From the NCBI GenBank assembly GCA_021307315.1, contig JAJSPD010000008.1, forward strand, positions 372,001 to 436,000: a stretch of 64,000 nucleotides of DNA. Reading direction: 5' to 3'. This document shows, piece after piece, positions 23,804 to 36,831 of the stretch; position 1 is the stretch's first letter; every line of letters starts with the position of its first letter. The stretch comes from Bisporella sp. PMI_857 (lineage: Eukaryota; Ascomycota; Leotiomycetes; Helotiales; Helotiaceae). The position numbers were made by a program, and so were the translations under genes. Under the pieces are notes generated by a model that saw only the letters and a list, made by a program, of their open reading frames with translations, ran no database searches and had not been told where the DNA came from.

Positions 23804-26115
23804 TTAGTCCTCGTCTGACCGTGGTTGCCGAGGCGGAGCAGGAATGCTTAGCTTTGGTAGCCCGTCTACATGAGATGAGCTCCTACTACGCCCCCATAGC
23901 GTTCGAGAACTTGATGGTGTTATACTTGGCAGTGCTTCACGAGCAGAAGGTGATACAGATTCGAGCCCTCCTGATCGTTGATCCTGAGGCGTTGTGACGA
24001 TACTTATCATACCTCGTTGTGCTATGGATTGGCTATTGAGATCTGTCGGCGTATATGGGTCTTCTAGTGACCGATGTGGATAAGGGTTTGGAGGAGAAAC
24101 GTGCCCCTCTGGTCTGAGCGCGCTAACGTTAGGCACTGATCCTCCAGAACCAGACGCGAATTGAAGATTTTGCTCAGATTCAGCCTCTTCAATCTCTTCC
24201 AACATAGCAGTAAGATTTCTTCTCCGTGCTGGTGCAGGAATAACAGTTCGCGGGAGCGTATCTACCGTAGTCGTGGGACGAGCTCTCTCTCGAAGCTTGT
24301 CAGCTTGAGTGACAGCAAAATCCTCAATTCTTGCACGGATATCCCATCGATGAGACGAGCCCTGTCCATTAACCATCTCGAGAGGCTCGACTCTGTATGC
24401 CGAGACTTCTGCTGGAGGCCCTTGAGTTTTCTGGCGGAAAGGATTCAATTTCGCGAAGGATTGCCAGGCTGTTGGTCGCTTCTCTGTCGAGGGGTGACCG
24501 TCTCCTTCTTCCATTTGCTCTACCACCTTGATCTTTTCCAGGTCACTTGAATCACCTCCAACAGTGTCGGTGCGTGTGATCTCTAAACTGTTGTTCCTGG
24601 GAACAGGCGGTCTGGGTGTTGGCTCAGAAATGGGATGATACCGTACTGCATAAACTGTGCTCTCTGCACTAGCTGTGTCCGTCCTACTGACTGGGGTTGC
24701 TACAGGATCAGGACGAGAAGGCCATAATCCAGGAAGAGGTTTGATTTTCCTCTTAGTTCTGTTGTGGGGAGGCACTGCTTCTCTGTCTGGGACAGCTTCG
24801 ATATCGCGGTTATTTGTGCGATGTCTGTAGCGACTGGTTATATCAGAAATTCCTGGCCATGACTTTCCGTGCCGACTAGTTGTCGTCCCGGCGCCGCCCT
24901 CATCTTTGTCATTTCCTGCACCACTGATCGCACGTTTCCGTTGCCGTTTTCCGTTAGACCCTGGTGGTGGATTGGGGTCCAGCATCTCGTCCCCATCAAA
25001 AACTTCTCTTCCAAGAATCCCATCCTTCTTGTCATTCCTCTCCAAGCATTCTATCCTTTCCACCCATTCCCAAACCACCACACTTGCAGCAGCAGCTCCT
25101 ACCCATCGTACATAATCTCCCCACGCTGCAACAGTTGGTTTGGAGATATCCAGTACGAAGAACACCACAGGTATCAGTATGGATGCTAAGGATAATAAGG
25201 CCACAAGACACTGGTTCCGCATCTGAGGATGGTAGAAAGCAACACGTCTTTTGGCAAGCGCATAATACATCACCCAGGCACAGTACAAGAGACTGAGCGT
25301 AAGTTGAAATAGGTATGCAAGTGCAGGCACAGCATCAACGAAACTCCGTGGCCGAGACGCACCTCGATAAACAAAGGTGTTGAGAATACTGAACAACACA
25401 TCCAAGGTGATGAGAGCGAATGCCGTCCACTTGATTATTATCTTCTCCCTTTGTCGCGGGAATAGTCGTATCAGAGTCTGAGCTTGAGCAAGCCACAAGA
25501 ACGTGTCGGATATGATTCGAATGATCTTTAGTTCGAGTCCATTTTCCACTCTCTGCTGTAGATCAAAAGCATCCATGATACCACTATTATATTGTTCCTC
25601 CGCGACTTGGAATGTGTCCGCAGTAGCAATTGACAAAGATATCGCAACGGTGAGAGCAGCTACTTTTGTAGCCATGGCCGTCCGCCAATTCCGATACCCG
25701 CATCACTACCTGCGGGACCATTTGTGAAGCCCCTACGACCTAGCACAATCGCACCTCGGTGCAGAAAGGTCCTTGGTGTTATTACAAGCATTATCACGAG
25801 CATATATGCTATCACAGTTGTCGCTGCCAGCGCGTAACATTGAGGAAGAGTGGATGCGTAGAAAGGATCGCGGTAATCGGTTACCGCGGATGGAGCATCT
25901 CCGGACTGATCCGTGATGATAATATCGTTTGGGTTCGTTGTACATTCTGGTTCAAATACAGCGTTGGACGTAAGGGTGACGATGGTATCGCTGGCCAAAA
26001 ATAGGACGCCATTGGAGGGTAGAGTGAAGGGAGTGCAGTGCGGGATGCTGTATGTCGAAGTCGAAGCCACCGTCACCGTCCGGCTTCCATAATTCCAAAG
26101 CTGCCTCGCTTCCAT
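23804..26115 (-). CDS. palH: PalH/Rim21, alkaline pH sensor of the Pal/Rim pathway
   Basis: PalH is a plasma-membrane protein with seven spans that senses ambient alkaline pH and, through arrestin-like PalF, starts signalling to the PacC/Rim101 factor. The family order is present: luminal Cys-containing CTPFTLPSNGVLFL, FYASTLPQCYALAATTVIAYM (span 1), GGRPWLQKVAALTVAI, ISDTFLWLAQAQTLIRLFPR, RWVGAAAASVVVWEWVERIE, then DGILGREVFDGDEM and a roughly 400-residue polar cytoplasmic tail. No intron is apparent. About 770 residues in total, normal for the family. A single A is missing in the run at 25664-25667, between LQK and VAAL; read literally, two ORFs of 151 and 623 codons result. The remaining 1.87 kb is free of breaks. 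The gene stands alone, with 3.3 kb of spacer before the next gene. Confidence 0.92.
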
Positions 26116-29100
26116 TGTGAACTTGATGCGGCCCTGCCGCGAGTCCTCTGTTGTTGTTCAGTTTTACGAAGTCGACATCTTCCGTGGAGTGGTCATGGGG
26201 GGCGGATCGTGTGTGTGGTGGTCTCGATGTCGCTGCTACGGGGGAAGGGGAAGGATAATTCGACGACAATGGAGGCGAGAGCGATCGATGCGTATCCTCT
26301 GTTTAATCAGCAGAAAAGATGATTGTTATCGTGATCGACTTGGGGGAGAGCGAGAGCACGAAGATTGAGATGGGTGGTGGTGTTTGGTGGTGTGTTGATG
26401 GGGAGGGTGGTTGATGAAGAGCCACTGAAACGGGTAGAGTATCTCACTTAGTGGAGCCACTTGCCAAATCAAGATTCATTGGCAGAAGCGGGGACCAGTC
26501 CCGAAATCTCTTTCCCTTCTGTAATCTGCTATTCCGGGAGAAGGGGGTACTGTAGGGGAGGGGGGGGGTTAGGGGGTTAAAGGATTTTTCCAGAGAACAT
26601 CATCGAGATTCCTATATACAATAATTTATATCAACTATACATAATCAATCCTCAAATCACGATGAGGTCAGAAAAAGCACCAGTCATTCTCCATCCGCGA
26701 TCTTGGGATGCTTGGTATGCTTGATTACTCGGTCGGTTCCCCGGCGCTCGTGGAACGTGTCAGACACGATGGGGATGCCAACCACGCCAAGCGACGGCTC
26801 TGATACTTGGCTTTTGGGGGTTAAAAGCTTGTGTCAGAACAAGACACCCCCCAAGACGCGGTGCTGGGAATGGAGCTACTGTACAGTACTCCCTACAGTA
26901 TAAGTATCCCTTTCTCTTTGTTTGAGGGGCCCAAGGGCGACAAATATATAGCATGATCGTGGGAGGTTCTTCACCCTCTCTTCTTCTAGTTGAGCGGATG
27001 CGCTGCCCTATCCTGGAGTAGTGGTGTCCGAGGCACCACCGATTCATCAGTTGCTCGGACATTGCCACCAAAAAAACCTTTCTTCAACTTGAAACTCCAA
27101 AGGATGGAAACACGCAAACTGATATAAATATCAACATCTTCAGGTGCATAACACCAGCGTTCATTTTCATGAGATGATACTTTTATCTTTTTAACTTGAA
27201 TAAGTGTAATCAAGTTCTGTCAGGGTGTAGAAATTACATTCCTATGCAAGCACGTGCGCAAGTTCCACGACAGGATGGGGAGCAAGTCGAGCACGTGTTG
27301 ATGGAGGCACAACTGTGGCCATGTTAAATCGACCTTGAGTCCTTGACATACTGTGCTCTGTAACGCAGATTTTCATACACCACCAATACAATAAGATCTT
27401 GCTGCGCCAAGTCATGGGCTGCCAAAAGAATTGCCTTTGGTTGATGACCCCAAACAAGGCCCATTGGTGGCAAATTTAGCGACCCGGTATGGTAGGGATC
27501 CTCTGGGACGGAGTGCGTTTAACAAAAGCACGGTACAGTATGCGAGGATGCAGAGGAGGTAATGGCATCAGTAAGTTCAGCCTTTCCACTTCAGAAGGGG
27601 ATCCGGGAGTTGAGGGCTAGCATCCTCCCCAGATGTATTTTTACTTCTATTTCCATCGCCACTTGATTGAATGACTCAATCTGAACGCGTAACATTTCAA
27701 ATAGAGTTCCAATCTAGATTTCTAGAACTCATCTGGTGCCCGGCTTATTCCAGCCCTTTTTGCGTTTTCTGCTCCCGCCGTGCTTAGCATACCCTTCTTC
27801 TTGTCATTTGAGCATGTACAGCGGTACTATTTGTGTTGAGTCCCATTATTTTCAACTGCTCAAAGGGATTTCGTCAGCTTAGTTGTGCAGTACCTGACCC
27901 ATGGCTTTGGGTCATTGACCGACAATCATCCGACGCTAAAATTTATACACAAAGGGACTCTTGGAAAGTTGCATAGTTGTGAAAGGATGATTTTGGTACA
28001 GTATAGGTTGAAACTCTTGGGATTGTGGTGTTAATGCTAAATATGTACCTGAATATCGCCGTCAACATCTGTGATCATAATATGTCTACAGAAGTAGAAT
28101 AAAGGCAGTGAGAGATACTTTGGAAACGAAGACATCCAGCCAGAACATGAATCCCGGCTCTAATATGTCAATAGCTTTTCCAAGGGATCCAATACACCCA
28201 ACAGGGAATGGTACTGTAGGCTCTCGGGGGTCGGAAAATGGGGCCGATATTTGCACCCTTCGTTTAGATGAAGAAAGGCGATTTATCCCACTTCTACAAT
28301 TAAATACAAGTCCTGGTTATTGTGAAAGTAGTTTAGGCTTGTAAGAGTTTTAGGTTATCCATTTAGAACGAATATAACTGTGGTTTTACGGCAAAGTCGT
28401 TGGTTTGCGAGATGCAAGGTGTGTAAATATCGATGCCCTATTTCCGCCCGAAGAATTAGCCCTACTCATCTCTCAAGGTCAATAAAGATCTGGGAATCAG
28501 CAATCATAAAATCTCTTGAAGGCATTTTATTTCGGCATCAGAAGAGTTCGCATGTCGTTATACATGATAGCATAAAACCTGAGCGCCTTTTGACCTGATC
28601 AGCTCTTAAGTGGCGGCAGTCTCCGGCATTTGAGTCCAAATATGTGTAAAATCATCTGCTGAGATGCCAATGGAGTTTGATTCAGTATCACAACCCTGGT
28701 AAACATCGATTTGGTTGTCCTTCTGGGGGTAGTAGAGGGGCGTGAAGTTGACTGAGACACATGGAAGCAACATTTCGCCAATAACTTGAACAATCTCCAG
28801 AGAACCCAACCTCAAATGATAAAGATAACCTTGCGGATTAGCAAGGGGGTGCAAGATGCTCTATAAAATATTCCTTTTGTTTGTGGAATTGAGGATTTGA
28901 TGAGGGCCATATTTATAGCCGTCCGGAAGCAGCTTAGGTAATTCAACCCCCTGTTCTACTGCAACCCAGAGTTTATGAAACACAAGCACAGTCAAACTGG
29001 GACGGGCAGATCCTGATCAGCAGACATCACATCTCACATTCTCAATTGCTCGCCATTGACTTCACAAAAAATTGGTCGCTCCTTTTGAACATTGCTTCTG

Positions 29101-29417
29101 ACCTTTCAGCGAATGCGTTAGCCGTATCCAATCTTTGCCAAACTCCCCCCCCCATTTCCTGCTCTGCAACCTGGTCGAGCGCTTCTTGTCGTTGTCAAAC
29201 CCCTTGTCACTCACTCCCTTACAATTTTGTCGCAGCATAAAGCGTAATCACTGCTTCCCTTACAAGCAGCTTAGAGGCTCCAAGGCTTCTCGCTGTGAAT
29301 CTATTGGATGCCATAGGTGTTGGGTTTCATGCGGTACTTGTGAACGCCGGAGTATCTTTCTTATCCTGCGGATCCAGTCTTTCTGTAAACTTGGAGGCTC
29401 CATGAGGACAAGACACA
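26116..29417. other. intergenic region between palH and the Tea4/Bud14-like gene
   Basis: This divergent spacer is 3.3 kb long. It includes a G-rich tract with a run of nine G near 26560-26568. One minus-strand ORF (28606-28854) is listed separately. Otherwise I see only short frames in every phase and no RNA gene. The last 400 bases are pyrimidine-rich and are the likely promoter of the next gene. Confidence 0.4.
28606..28854 (-). CDS. possible small protein or gene remnant, 82 codons
   Basis: The frame has protein-like composition (LRLGSLEIVQVIGEMLLP then VNFTPLYYPQKDNQIDVYQG) and could be the last exon of a lost gene or a small orphan gene. There is no recognised domain, no signal peptide and no clear splice partner upstream, where the sequence becomes featureless. 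Confidence 0.22.
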   Translation of the reverse strand: MHPLANPQGYLYHLRLGSLEIVQVIGEMLLPCVSVNFTPLYYPQKDNQIDVYQGCDTESNSIGISADDFTHIWTQMPETAAT

Positions 29418-32400
29418 ATGACCCGTCCAGAAATAATCCGAGCTGGTACGAAGAGCATCATGAATAGCAGAAACGTTACTGACTATCGATAGACTCTATT
29501 GATCTGCAAGATCAGAATTCTCCATCAGCACAAGATCATACACGACAGCCAACACATCCTGCGCCGTTGGGAGCTGGACCGCCTGCTCCACATCAGGCAC
29601 AGGCACTGAGAGAACTGGCAGCGGAGGCAGCAGACCAGCAATTTGCAAGCCCTCGGGTCTCCAGGGAATGGAGCAATGGAGATAATCAGCATTTCGATTC
29701 ATACGGTGATGATTTGGGAACAGCCGTCTCAGCCTCATTGATTAGCGCGAACCTCCAACAGCAAGACACACTGGCTGTAGCTCAAAATGGAGGATTAACT
29801 GGTTCGACAGCTGAGGATGCGGAAATGGCAGACGCAGAGGGTGATGATGGCATGGATGATGATATGATGGACAAGATTTCCAGCTCCCCGTCGATTGACG
29901 ATGGTGGGTATCCCTTTCCACAACTATGGCCCCAGCGATCTACCTCCCTTTTGCGCGCGATTCCGACAAGGTCCCCCTCTGTTACACAAGCGTGCGGCGA
30001 AGGTTCATCCAATTGCCTAGAGGCACCTCATCATTATCAGCTGGGACCACTACGCGATCAATTCGCCAAGGATGTGGTTACGGCTGGAGCGATGCAGAAT
30101 TCCGAGCATCATCATCTTCAAGGTGAGTATCTGGACGACATTGTCGACACGACTTCAAACTACGAACTCGATGGATCCGAACATAGTAATTCCCCTTCCC
30201 GTCTTCGAAATGGTAATGCAGGTATGGGGGTCTTCGATATGGAAATTTACAACAGGGACTACGATCTGGATGAGGTTGATGAACAGCTATCATCTGTAGA
30301 TGCCAAAGGAGATAGCCTCGATTCTGACGATGAGGGAGTTATGACTATACCCTACGAACAATCCGAAGATGAAGATGATGATGACTATGACATTCCCTAT
30401 AATACTAATTCTAGATTTATTGATTCAGGCTGGGTGGAGAATGCTTACAAGAACTAGAGGATATTGATTTTGAATTCGTTTATGCGCTACATACCTTCGT
30501 TGCGACAGTCGAGGGTCAAGCCAATGCCACAAAAGGCGACACTATGGTCTTGCTCGATGACAGCAATAGTTATTGGTGGCTTGTTAGAGTCGTGAAAGAT
30601 AGCAGTATCGGTATGTTAAACATCAGTCCGCAAAAAGCATAGGAAAATACTTATCATACACCACAGGATACTTACCAGCAGAGCATATTGAAACTCCGAC
30701 CGAGCGATTAGCACGCCTCAATAAACATAGGAATATTGACGTACGTCGTTCTATCATACCACACTTCCAAAATCTAACCACTTTAGCTCACATCGGCCAT
30801 GCTTGGTGATCGAGAAGACGAAGAACCCTTTGAAGAAGGTTATCCGTAGACGAAATGCTAAGAACGTGACATTTGCACCACCGACCTATGTCGAAGCCTC
30901 GGATGTCGATTATTCAACTGATGAAGAGGATGGCGAACCTGATTACTATGGACAGAACGAACAGCAAGATCAAGACGCTGATCAGCAAGACAAGCGTGCA
31001 GAAGAGGATGAAATTACGGCTACAGAACCACTTAAGGTCCGCGCTGAGTCACGAGACGTAAAGCCTGAGTCAACGGAAATCGACAAGACCGCCACAATAG
31101 ACCAACAGAGGAATAGTGATGAGGTCATCGAAGGCAAGCTTGAAAGCAGCAAGTCTAGAAATGGAACCGTGAGAAATACCGATTCTTTCTTCAAGGATGA
31201 CACGGTCGAAACGAGAAAGATCACATTGACTCCCAACTTGTTGCGTGACGACTCAAGTACATCCACTCGAACGTCAAATGATTCCAAAGAATTTCAAAAG
31301 AGGCCAAGCCTCGATAAGCTTGAAAAAGACTCGACGACAGATAAAAAAGACAAGAAATCTACAAAGGACAAGAAGGAGAAGGACAAGAAACCAGGTATGC
31401 TTAGTGGGCTATTCAAGAGAAAGGATAAGAAATCAAAGTCGCAAGATGACGACGACGAATCATTGGGGAAGCGGTCATCAGAAAAGGATAGAGCATCGCC
31501 TGCTCCAAGCAAGGATTCTGAAGAGATCATCTCTCCTGAAGATGCTCCCATGCAAGATATCCAGAGGAATCCTAGCAAACTACAGAAGCAGCCACGAACA
31601 GAAATGTCACCAGTCCGAAAGCTGTCTCAGAAGGAATCTACCAGGTCTGTGGAGCCACAGCAGGTGCCTGCGCCAGAGCGTCCACCTCCTGCCGATTCAG
31701 TCCAAGCTCCATCCATGCGTTTGGTACAGTCCGAGGCTGGAAGTGAGGAAACGGTCAGACAGCCTCGCGACACTCGCGGCCAGTCTCCTGACCTTAATCG
31801 TGGAGTGACTCCTGTCCTCTCTGCTCCCAAAGAACAGAAACCAGCCGGCACGATCACGAGAATACTTCGATCAGCCAGTGCCAGTAGTGGGTCTGATTCC
31901 AAGCCCATCAAAGCTAAGAAAGCCAAAACTCGTATGGAGCTGGACGACTTTGACAGTTCAGAGGAGAATTCACCTATTGAAGAGCCGTATCGCGGTCCTA
32001 GCAAGCAAGCTCAGCGTCCCATACCTGGGGCATTCCCTGACAGCTATACAACACCTCAAGTAGAGAAAGGAAATGCAATGGATGAAAGGCTATCAGAGTC
32101 TCCAGTGGAGGTTTCGCCTGTGACCCCTCAACAATCATATCCACCCCCGCTCATGGTCGATAGCTCAAGTCAGGAAGAGCATCCTTCCCCAGTATCGTCA
32201 CCATCGCCAGAAATTATCGATGCAGATGAGGCCCAGGACAAGAAAGCCAGCTCTACCACATCAACGACAACCTCAACCTGGAGCGATACTCACCTGAGAA
32301 CATTCTTTGATGACGATTCAGATATCAAGGACCTGTTGGTTGTAGTATACGATAAGTCTGGGGTTGTTCCTGCCGGCCCGGATCATCCCATCACAGGGAA

Positions 32401-32555
32401 TCTCTTCCGAGAAGAAAATGCCAAACTAGCCGACATCACAAATGTGAGTATTATGTTTCTGCTTCTGGAAGATAGTGACTGACTTTTCTCAGCGCCTTGA
32501 CGGAATGCTAGGCGATTGGCTAGCACGGAAAATGAGGACCCAAAGTTCGAGATGA
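29418..32555 (+). CDS. Tea4/Bud14-like SH3 protein (cell polarity, PP1 regulator type)
   Basis: Start MTRPEIIRA lies in a 28-base first exon (29418-29445); the other exons are 29493-30610, 30667-30740, 30787-32443 and 32493-32555, introns 46-56 nt, total about 980 residues. An acidic N-terminal region precedes a single SH3 domain (DFEFVYALHTFVATVEGQ, then SYWWLVRVVKDSSIGYLPAEHIETP, split by an intron). Right after it come LKKVIRRRNAKNVTFAPPTY (KNVTF resembles an RVxF PP1-docking motif) and a long charged, Ser-rich disordered region. A short conserved end reads DGMLGDWLARK. In yeasts Bud14/Tea4 bring Glc7/Dis2 phosphatase to growth sites; the same role is inferred here. Frame breaks: one lost G near 30432 just before the SH3, and an indel near 30812 just after it. 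Ste50 follows 886 bases downstream. Confidence 0.8.
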
Positions 32556-33441
32556 AAAAAGTCCAGTGATATGGAAGCTTTGTATATGATTCAACGAAAG
32601 ATGATAACGAAACACCGGCGCAGCGGAGTGCAGAAGACGAGGCTTCAGCAGGCAGGCGTATGGGCAGATCTGGGAACCCGGATGAATCAGGCGTAAATGT
32701 TTATACCATTTTGAGAGTTCAGGCCTTCATCTTCTGCCAATGTCACATTTAACCCCTGATTTCAGGACTTTTTAATCGTAGTACGCTATGTAACCTCCAC
32801 AATTCACAATTCTCTTGATGATAGGTGACCCACAAAGCTCTTGTTTTCAACGTTTGCGTTTGTAGTCATGAATGCCGATATGTTATAAAGATTGGAGGTA
32901 TGATCATACTACGGTATCATCGGCAAATTATGATTTACTTACCAAACTTTCCTAAATAGGGTTTAAGAATACGATTGTCTCGGAGGATGGTCTGAAAGGG
33001 ACACACAGGTTTAGCACCACCTTTTTTTTTGGAGTGACGATGATACCAAGAAAAGAACTGTACTCCTGTACATTGGCTTTGCTAGAAATGAATTCGTTAC
33101 AGAGACCGGCTCGAGATCTTTATGTCCTTATTTGTGACAATTAATATCTTCATGCCTCTAGTGTCCTTTGAAGGCTAGATTTACAGGGTTTGGTTCGGAT
33201 AGCGGAAGGGCGAAGGTGAGAAGTGGTGTTGGAGGTTCTACTTAGGTGATAGTGCTGACAGGGATTTCCCATTTGTTGCCAATTTGCACAGACCCGCTGC
33301 TGCCAAGACATCCAAGCGACTGTAACTTCAATACCGGAACGGCTGTACCTTGAACCAGACGTCTCTTCATCTGTCACGTCCCTGTGCCTGTACCTCCGAC
33401 CTCACCACCGCTTCACATACCTCAGCGAAGCTATTGCAGCA
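32556..33441. other. spacer between the Tea4/Bud14-like and Ste50-like genes
   Basis: An 886-base tandem spacer with no gene. A pyrimidine/purine-biased zone before 33441 and a T-run near 33021-33030 are the only notable features. Confidence 0.4.
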
Positions 33442-35063
33442 TGGCTTTCGAGTCGGGCACCGCATACCCTGAATCAGACGCCGACGACGAGTACGAGCGG
33501 AGCCTTCATGACAGTTCCCCAGTCTTAGCCACCGACGATGAAGCCTCGCCAACCACTTCTGACGGCTTATCTTCGAACGAACACACCCCAACAACATATG
33601 GCGCTCGTAGCAGCAGCGATAGATTACCAGAGACAATAATATCAGAGTGGACGGTGGACGAGTGTGCCGACTTTGTTAGCGGCCTGGGCCTGAGGCAGTA
33701 TAGCGAAAGATTCTTAGGTATGTTCGATGCGCAGCAGGATAAAGAATGATTAAGGCGATGCTGACAGTGTCATCCAGAGAACGATATTAACGGCGAGGTC
33801 TTAGTGGCTTTACTACACGACGATCTCAAAGGGATAGGTGTGAATAGTGTGGGCCACCGATTGACTATTCTTAAAAGCGTTTACGACATTAAAGTGAAGC
33901 AAGATATCCCGATCGAAACCGACAATTATGTACCTCTATGTAAGTAGACAATAATCCTTGTGTTGAGCAATTATTGACCTCAAACTAGCCGCAGATGCAG
34001 AGGCTCAATATGCTACAGCAACACTCAAGGACATACAACAATTAGTAGAACAACTCCGGATACGAGACAAGCGGATGGCAGAAGCAGAGGACAGTTTGCG
34101 CAGAATAAAGGCAGATTATGACCGTCTGAGGGAAGATCTACTTCCCGTATTCCGCAGCTTTAAGGAGGGGCAACCACTACCTTACCCATCTCAAGAAACG
34201 AGTAATTCGAACGCATATTACGACTCACAAAACATCATCTCTCCTCCAGCGGCGACGCCGTCTTCAGGACAATCGGGACAGTCTGGGGGAGGATTGGCAA
34301 GAAAGTTCTCTACAAAGAAGTTGTTCTTCGATGGGGCGCCGAAAAATTCTTCACCAACCTATCCTCATTCTCAGCAAGAGGATCTCTTATGGAACAGGCG
34401 TTGGATCCTACAAATGCAGCAGAGAGAGCTGTTCTATCCTCATCACATCTATCTGCCATGAATAATGGCACCTCTCAACCTCTGAACTCACCTGGTTACC
34501 CATCGCCTAATCAGCCATCTCCGACATCACCACCCCCTCGCGATGGCTCTACTCTTGGCTCCCGCTCCTATAGATCCGACCTACCTACTCCCGGACGAAG
34601 TACCTTCGGCTCGAACGATAACGAATCCTACCAACCTTCCACTTACTCTCGTGACAGCACCAAGCCCGCACCCCTACGGCGCGTACAAACTCCGGCTCCT
34701 GATACCCCGGCAGGTGGTGCATCTGTGGAAATATTCAAATCATTCCGCGTCAGCATGGAAGATCCATGTTATAAAGTTCTCCCTGCTGCTCTCAAGAAAT
34801 ATAACATCAACGCTCCCTGGGAACAATACGCTTTATACATAGTATACGGAGACAAAGAACGGTGTCTAGAAATGCATGAGAAACCTCTGATTCTATTTAA
34901 GCAACTAGACAAAGAAGGGAAGAAGCCCATGTTCATGTTACGAAAGATGAACGCCAATCCAGATGCACAAGTTGGAGATGGTCCTGGAAGCGCAGGTCTG
35001 GATCCACGGTCAGGCCGCGCTACGCGGCAGAGCTCTTACGATCCTCCTGGTGGAGTGCTATGA
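33442..35063 (+). CDS. ste50: Ste50-like MAPK cascade adaptor (SAM + RA domains)
   Basis: Ste50 couples the MAPKKK Ste11 to upstream Cdc42/Ras signals in mating, osmotic and filamentation pathways. An acidic leader precedes a SAM domain split by introns: WTVDECADFVSGLGLRQYSERFL, then ENDINGEVLVALLHDDLKGIGV and GHRLTILKSVYDIK. A coiled coil follows (LKDIQQLVEQLRIRDKRMAEAED), then a Ser/Pro linker and a C-terminal Ras-association domain beginning near FKSFRVSMEDPCYKVLPAAL and running to PMFMLRKM. Exons are 33442-33717, 33778-33939 and 33989-35063; about 500 residues, typical of filamentous fungi. One indel near 34375 in the linker separates the SAM/coiled-coil half from the RA half. Confidence 0.9.
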
Positions 35064-36831
35064 TCCTGGTGCTTCATCGTGCTTTGGGTTTTCCTCTTGG
35101 AGTTGATCTTGCATAGCGGGAACGAAAGAACTTGTCTAGACAGCCTCTATTCTTCGCAGCCGTCGAATCTCGTCTTTTCAGGTCTGGATTAAAAGAAACG
35201 GCCTTGTAACGGAACTTTGGGAATATGGCTAGGGTTTGGCGAACTCAGCGACGGTCTTACTTTTCGGGTATATGACTTTTATTTGGCAAAGGATCTGCGA
35301 AACGCAGCTGGAACTATGTGTGAACTTTGGACGGCTCAGCCATTGGTTGGCCGGTGGAAAATACCTCCCTGTTATTCTGACACATTGTAGGAGTTTGATG
35401 GAAGGTTCTTTATATGTAGTAGACTTGTTCTGTGTGAATATGTGGACAAGATGTGTGATGAATGAGATATACAGTTCCTATCAGGCTATTATCGTACCGA
35501 TGATCTATGCTCTTCGTGAGACACGAGCACTTCCAGTCAGCCTTTTCAATATTTCTCGTGATGTATATTTCAATACTTCTCGGTCCATACAACAGGCGAA
35601 GAATTAGATTAGCCATTCATCAGTAAGGAGTACCATAAGGAACAGCCAATTTAGACCCCCCCCTCTTCCCTTCCCCAATGCACGGACGGTCCTTTGCTAG
35701 CCTCGATCCCATCCGCCCATGAGGCATTTACAACCAGTGCGCCACAATAATAATAAAAAAGAGGGGCAATACCTTTTACCCACAATTCATTTACACTCCT
35801 CTCTCACCAGCATCATGCATCTTCCATTAAAAAGATCAGCAAAAGCTTAACGCAGGCCGAGACCTGACGCTGCGATCCGTTCGGATCGAATGTTTTCTTT
35901 GGATCAGCTTGGCGAGATTGACCAGCCACGGGTGATCGAAATTTCAGCCGCAGCGTGGAAGCTCCGCGTCCCTCTGGGGGTGTAGGTAGGTATGGGGTAG
36001 AACGAAATAGATTCCAAGAGGAGATGGTGGATGGGGTGGGTGGGTTGGATGCTTGCTTGCGAGGTTGAGATTGTGCTCATGGTCTCGTCCTCTGGTTGTC
36101 TGGGCTGTTTGGGGGGGTCTTCTCATGTATGGATGGGGGGAAGGGGAGGGTTTGATTCATAGGAGATGGCGGGGCAGGGAGGGCATCGAGAGGTAAGTTG
36201 TGAGGTGTAGGTTGGGGATGGTGTGAGGAGGAGGAGTTGGCTTTGCAAGGATGGGTCATGCGGTTTATACGATTTAGATGAAAGGGAGGAGATTGTCGTG
36301 TCGCAGGTAAATAGGCATATCTTGGGAAGTAGATTTGGGCGATAAATGTCAGATCTGTAACGAGTAGGAATGGGCCATCGTAGTTTTAATACAACGGCCC
36401 CGGCGGAGCGGTCTTCGAATTTTCTTGTTCTTTATCTTTTTCAAAGCTTGTTTAGAACGAGAAGGAGATAGACATACTCGATCCATAAACGCCAAGGTCG
36501 CTTGGCTGTTCATCCCCCTATTCAGCCCCCCTCGCTTGTGGATACATGTCGTGTAACTCGAGTATTCTGGCATGCCAACACGGGGAAGCAAGCTCCCCGA
36601 TAGACTAGAAACCAGTGGTCAGAGTAGATATAAATAGAAGTCACAGAATCCTAGAAGTCATATCATAACGTGGATTTATCGTAGACGCAAAAACTAATCT
36701 ACAAGGCCAGGGTATCCTGTTAAATTTCCCATGCGACAACTGCCCATAAGCCTTAGAAAGAAACCAGCCCTTTCGGAAACGCTCGTGATATTCTATAATA
36801 GTACATGCACAACATCTCAGAACAATCGTGT
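35064..36831. other. intergenic region between convergent genes
   Basis: This 1.77-kb spacer lies between the 3' ends of ste50 and gene B. The longest frame (35236-35607) is an unremarkable 123 codons and probably lies in 3'-untranslated or spacer sequence. G-rich plus-strand stretches at about 35980-36240 are simple purine-biased DNA. No RNA gene was seen. Confidence 0.4.

Noticed and set aside
26555..26580. Telomere-like GGGTTAGGGGG stretch
   Set aside because: Only one unit in a G-rich tract; no tandem TTAGGG array.
35236..35607. 123-codon ORF after ste50
   Set aside because: Composition is irregular, with no domain and no splice context; it most likely lies in the 3'-untranslated or spacer region.
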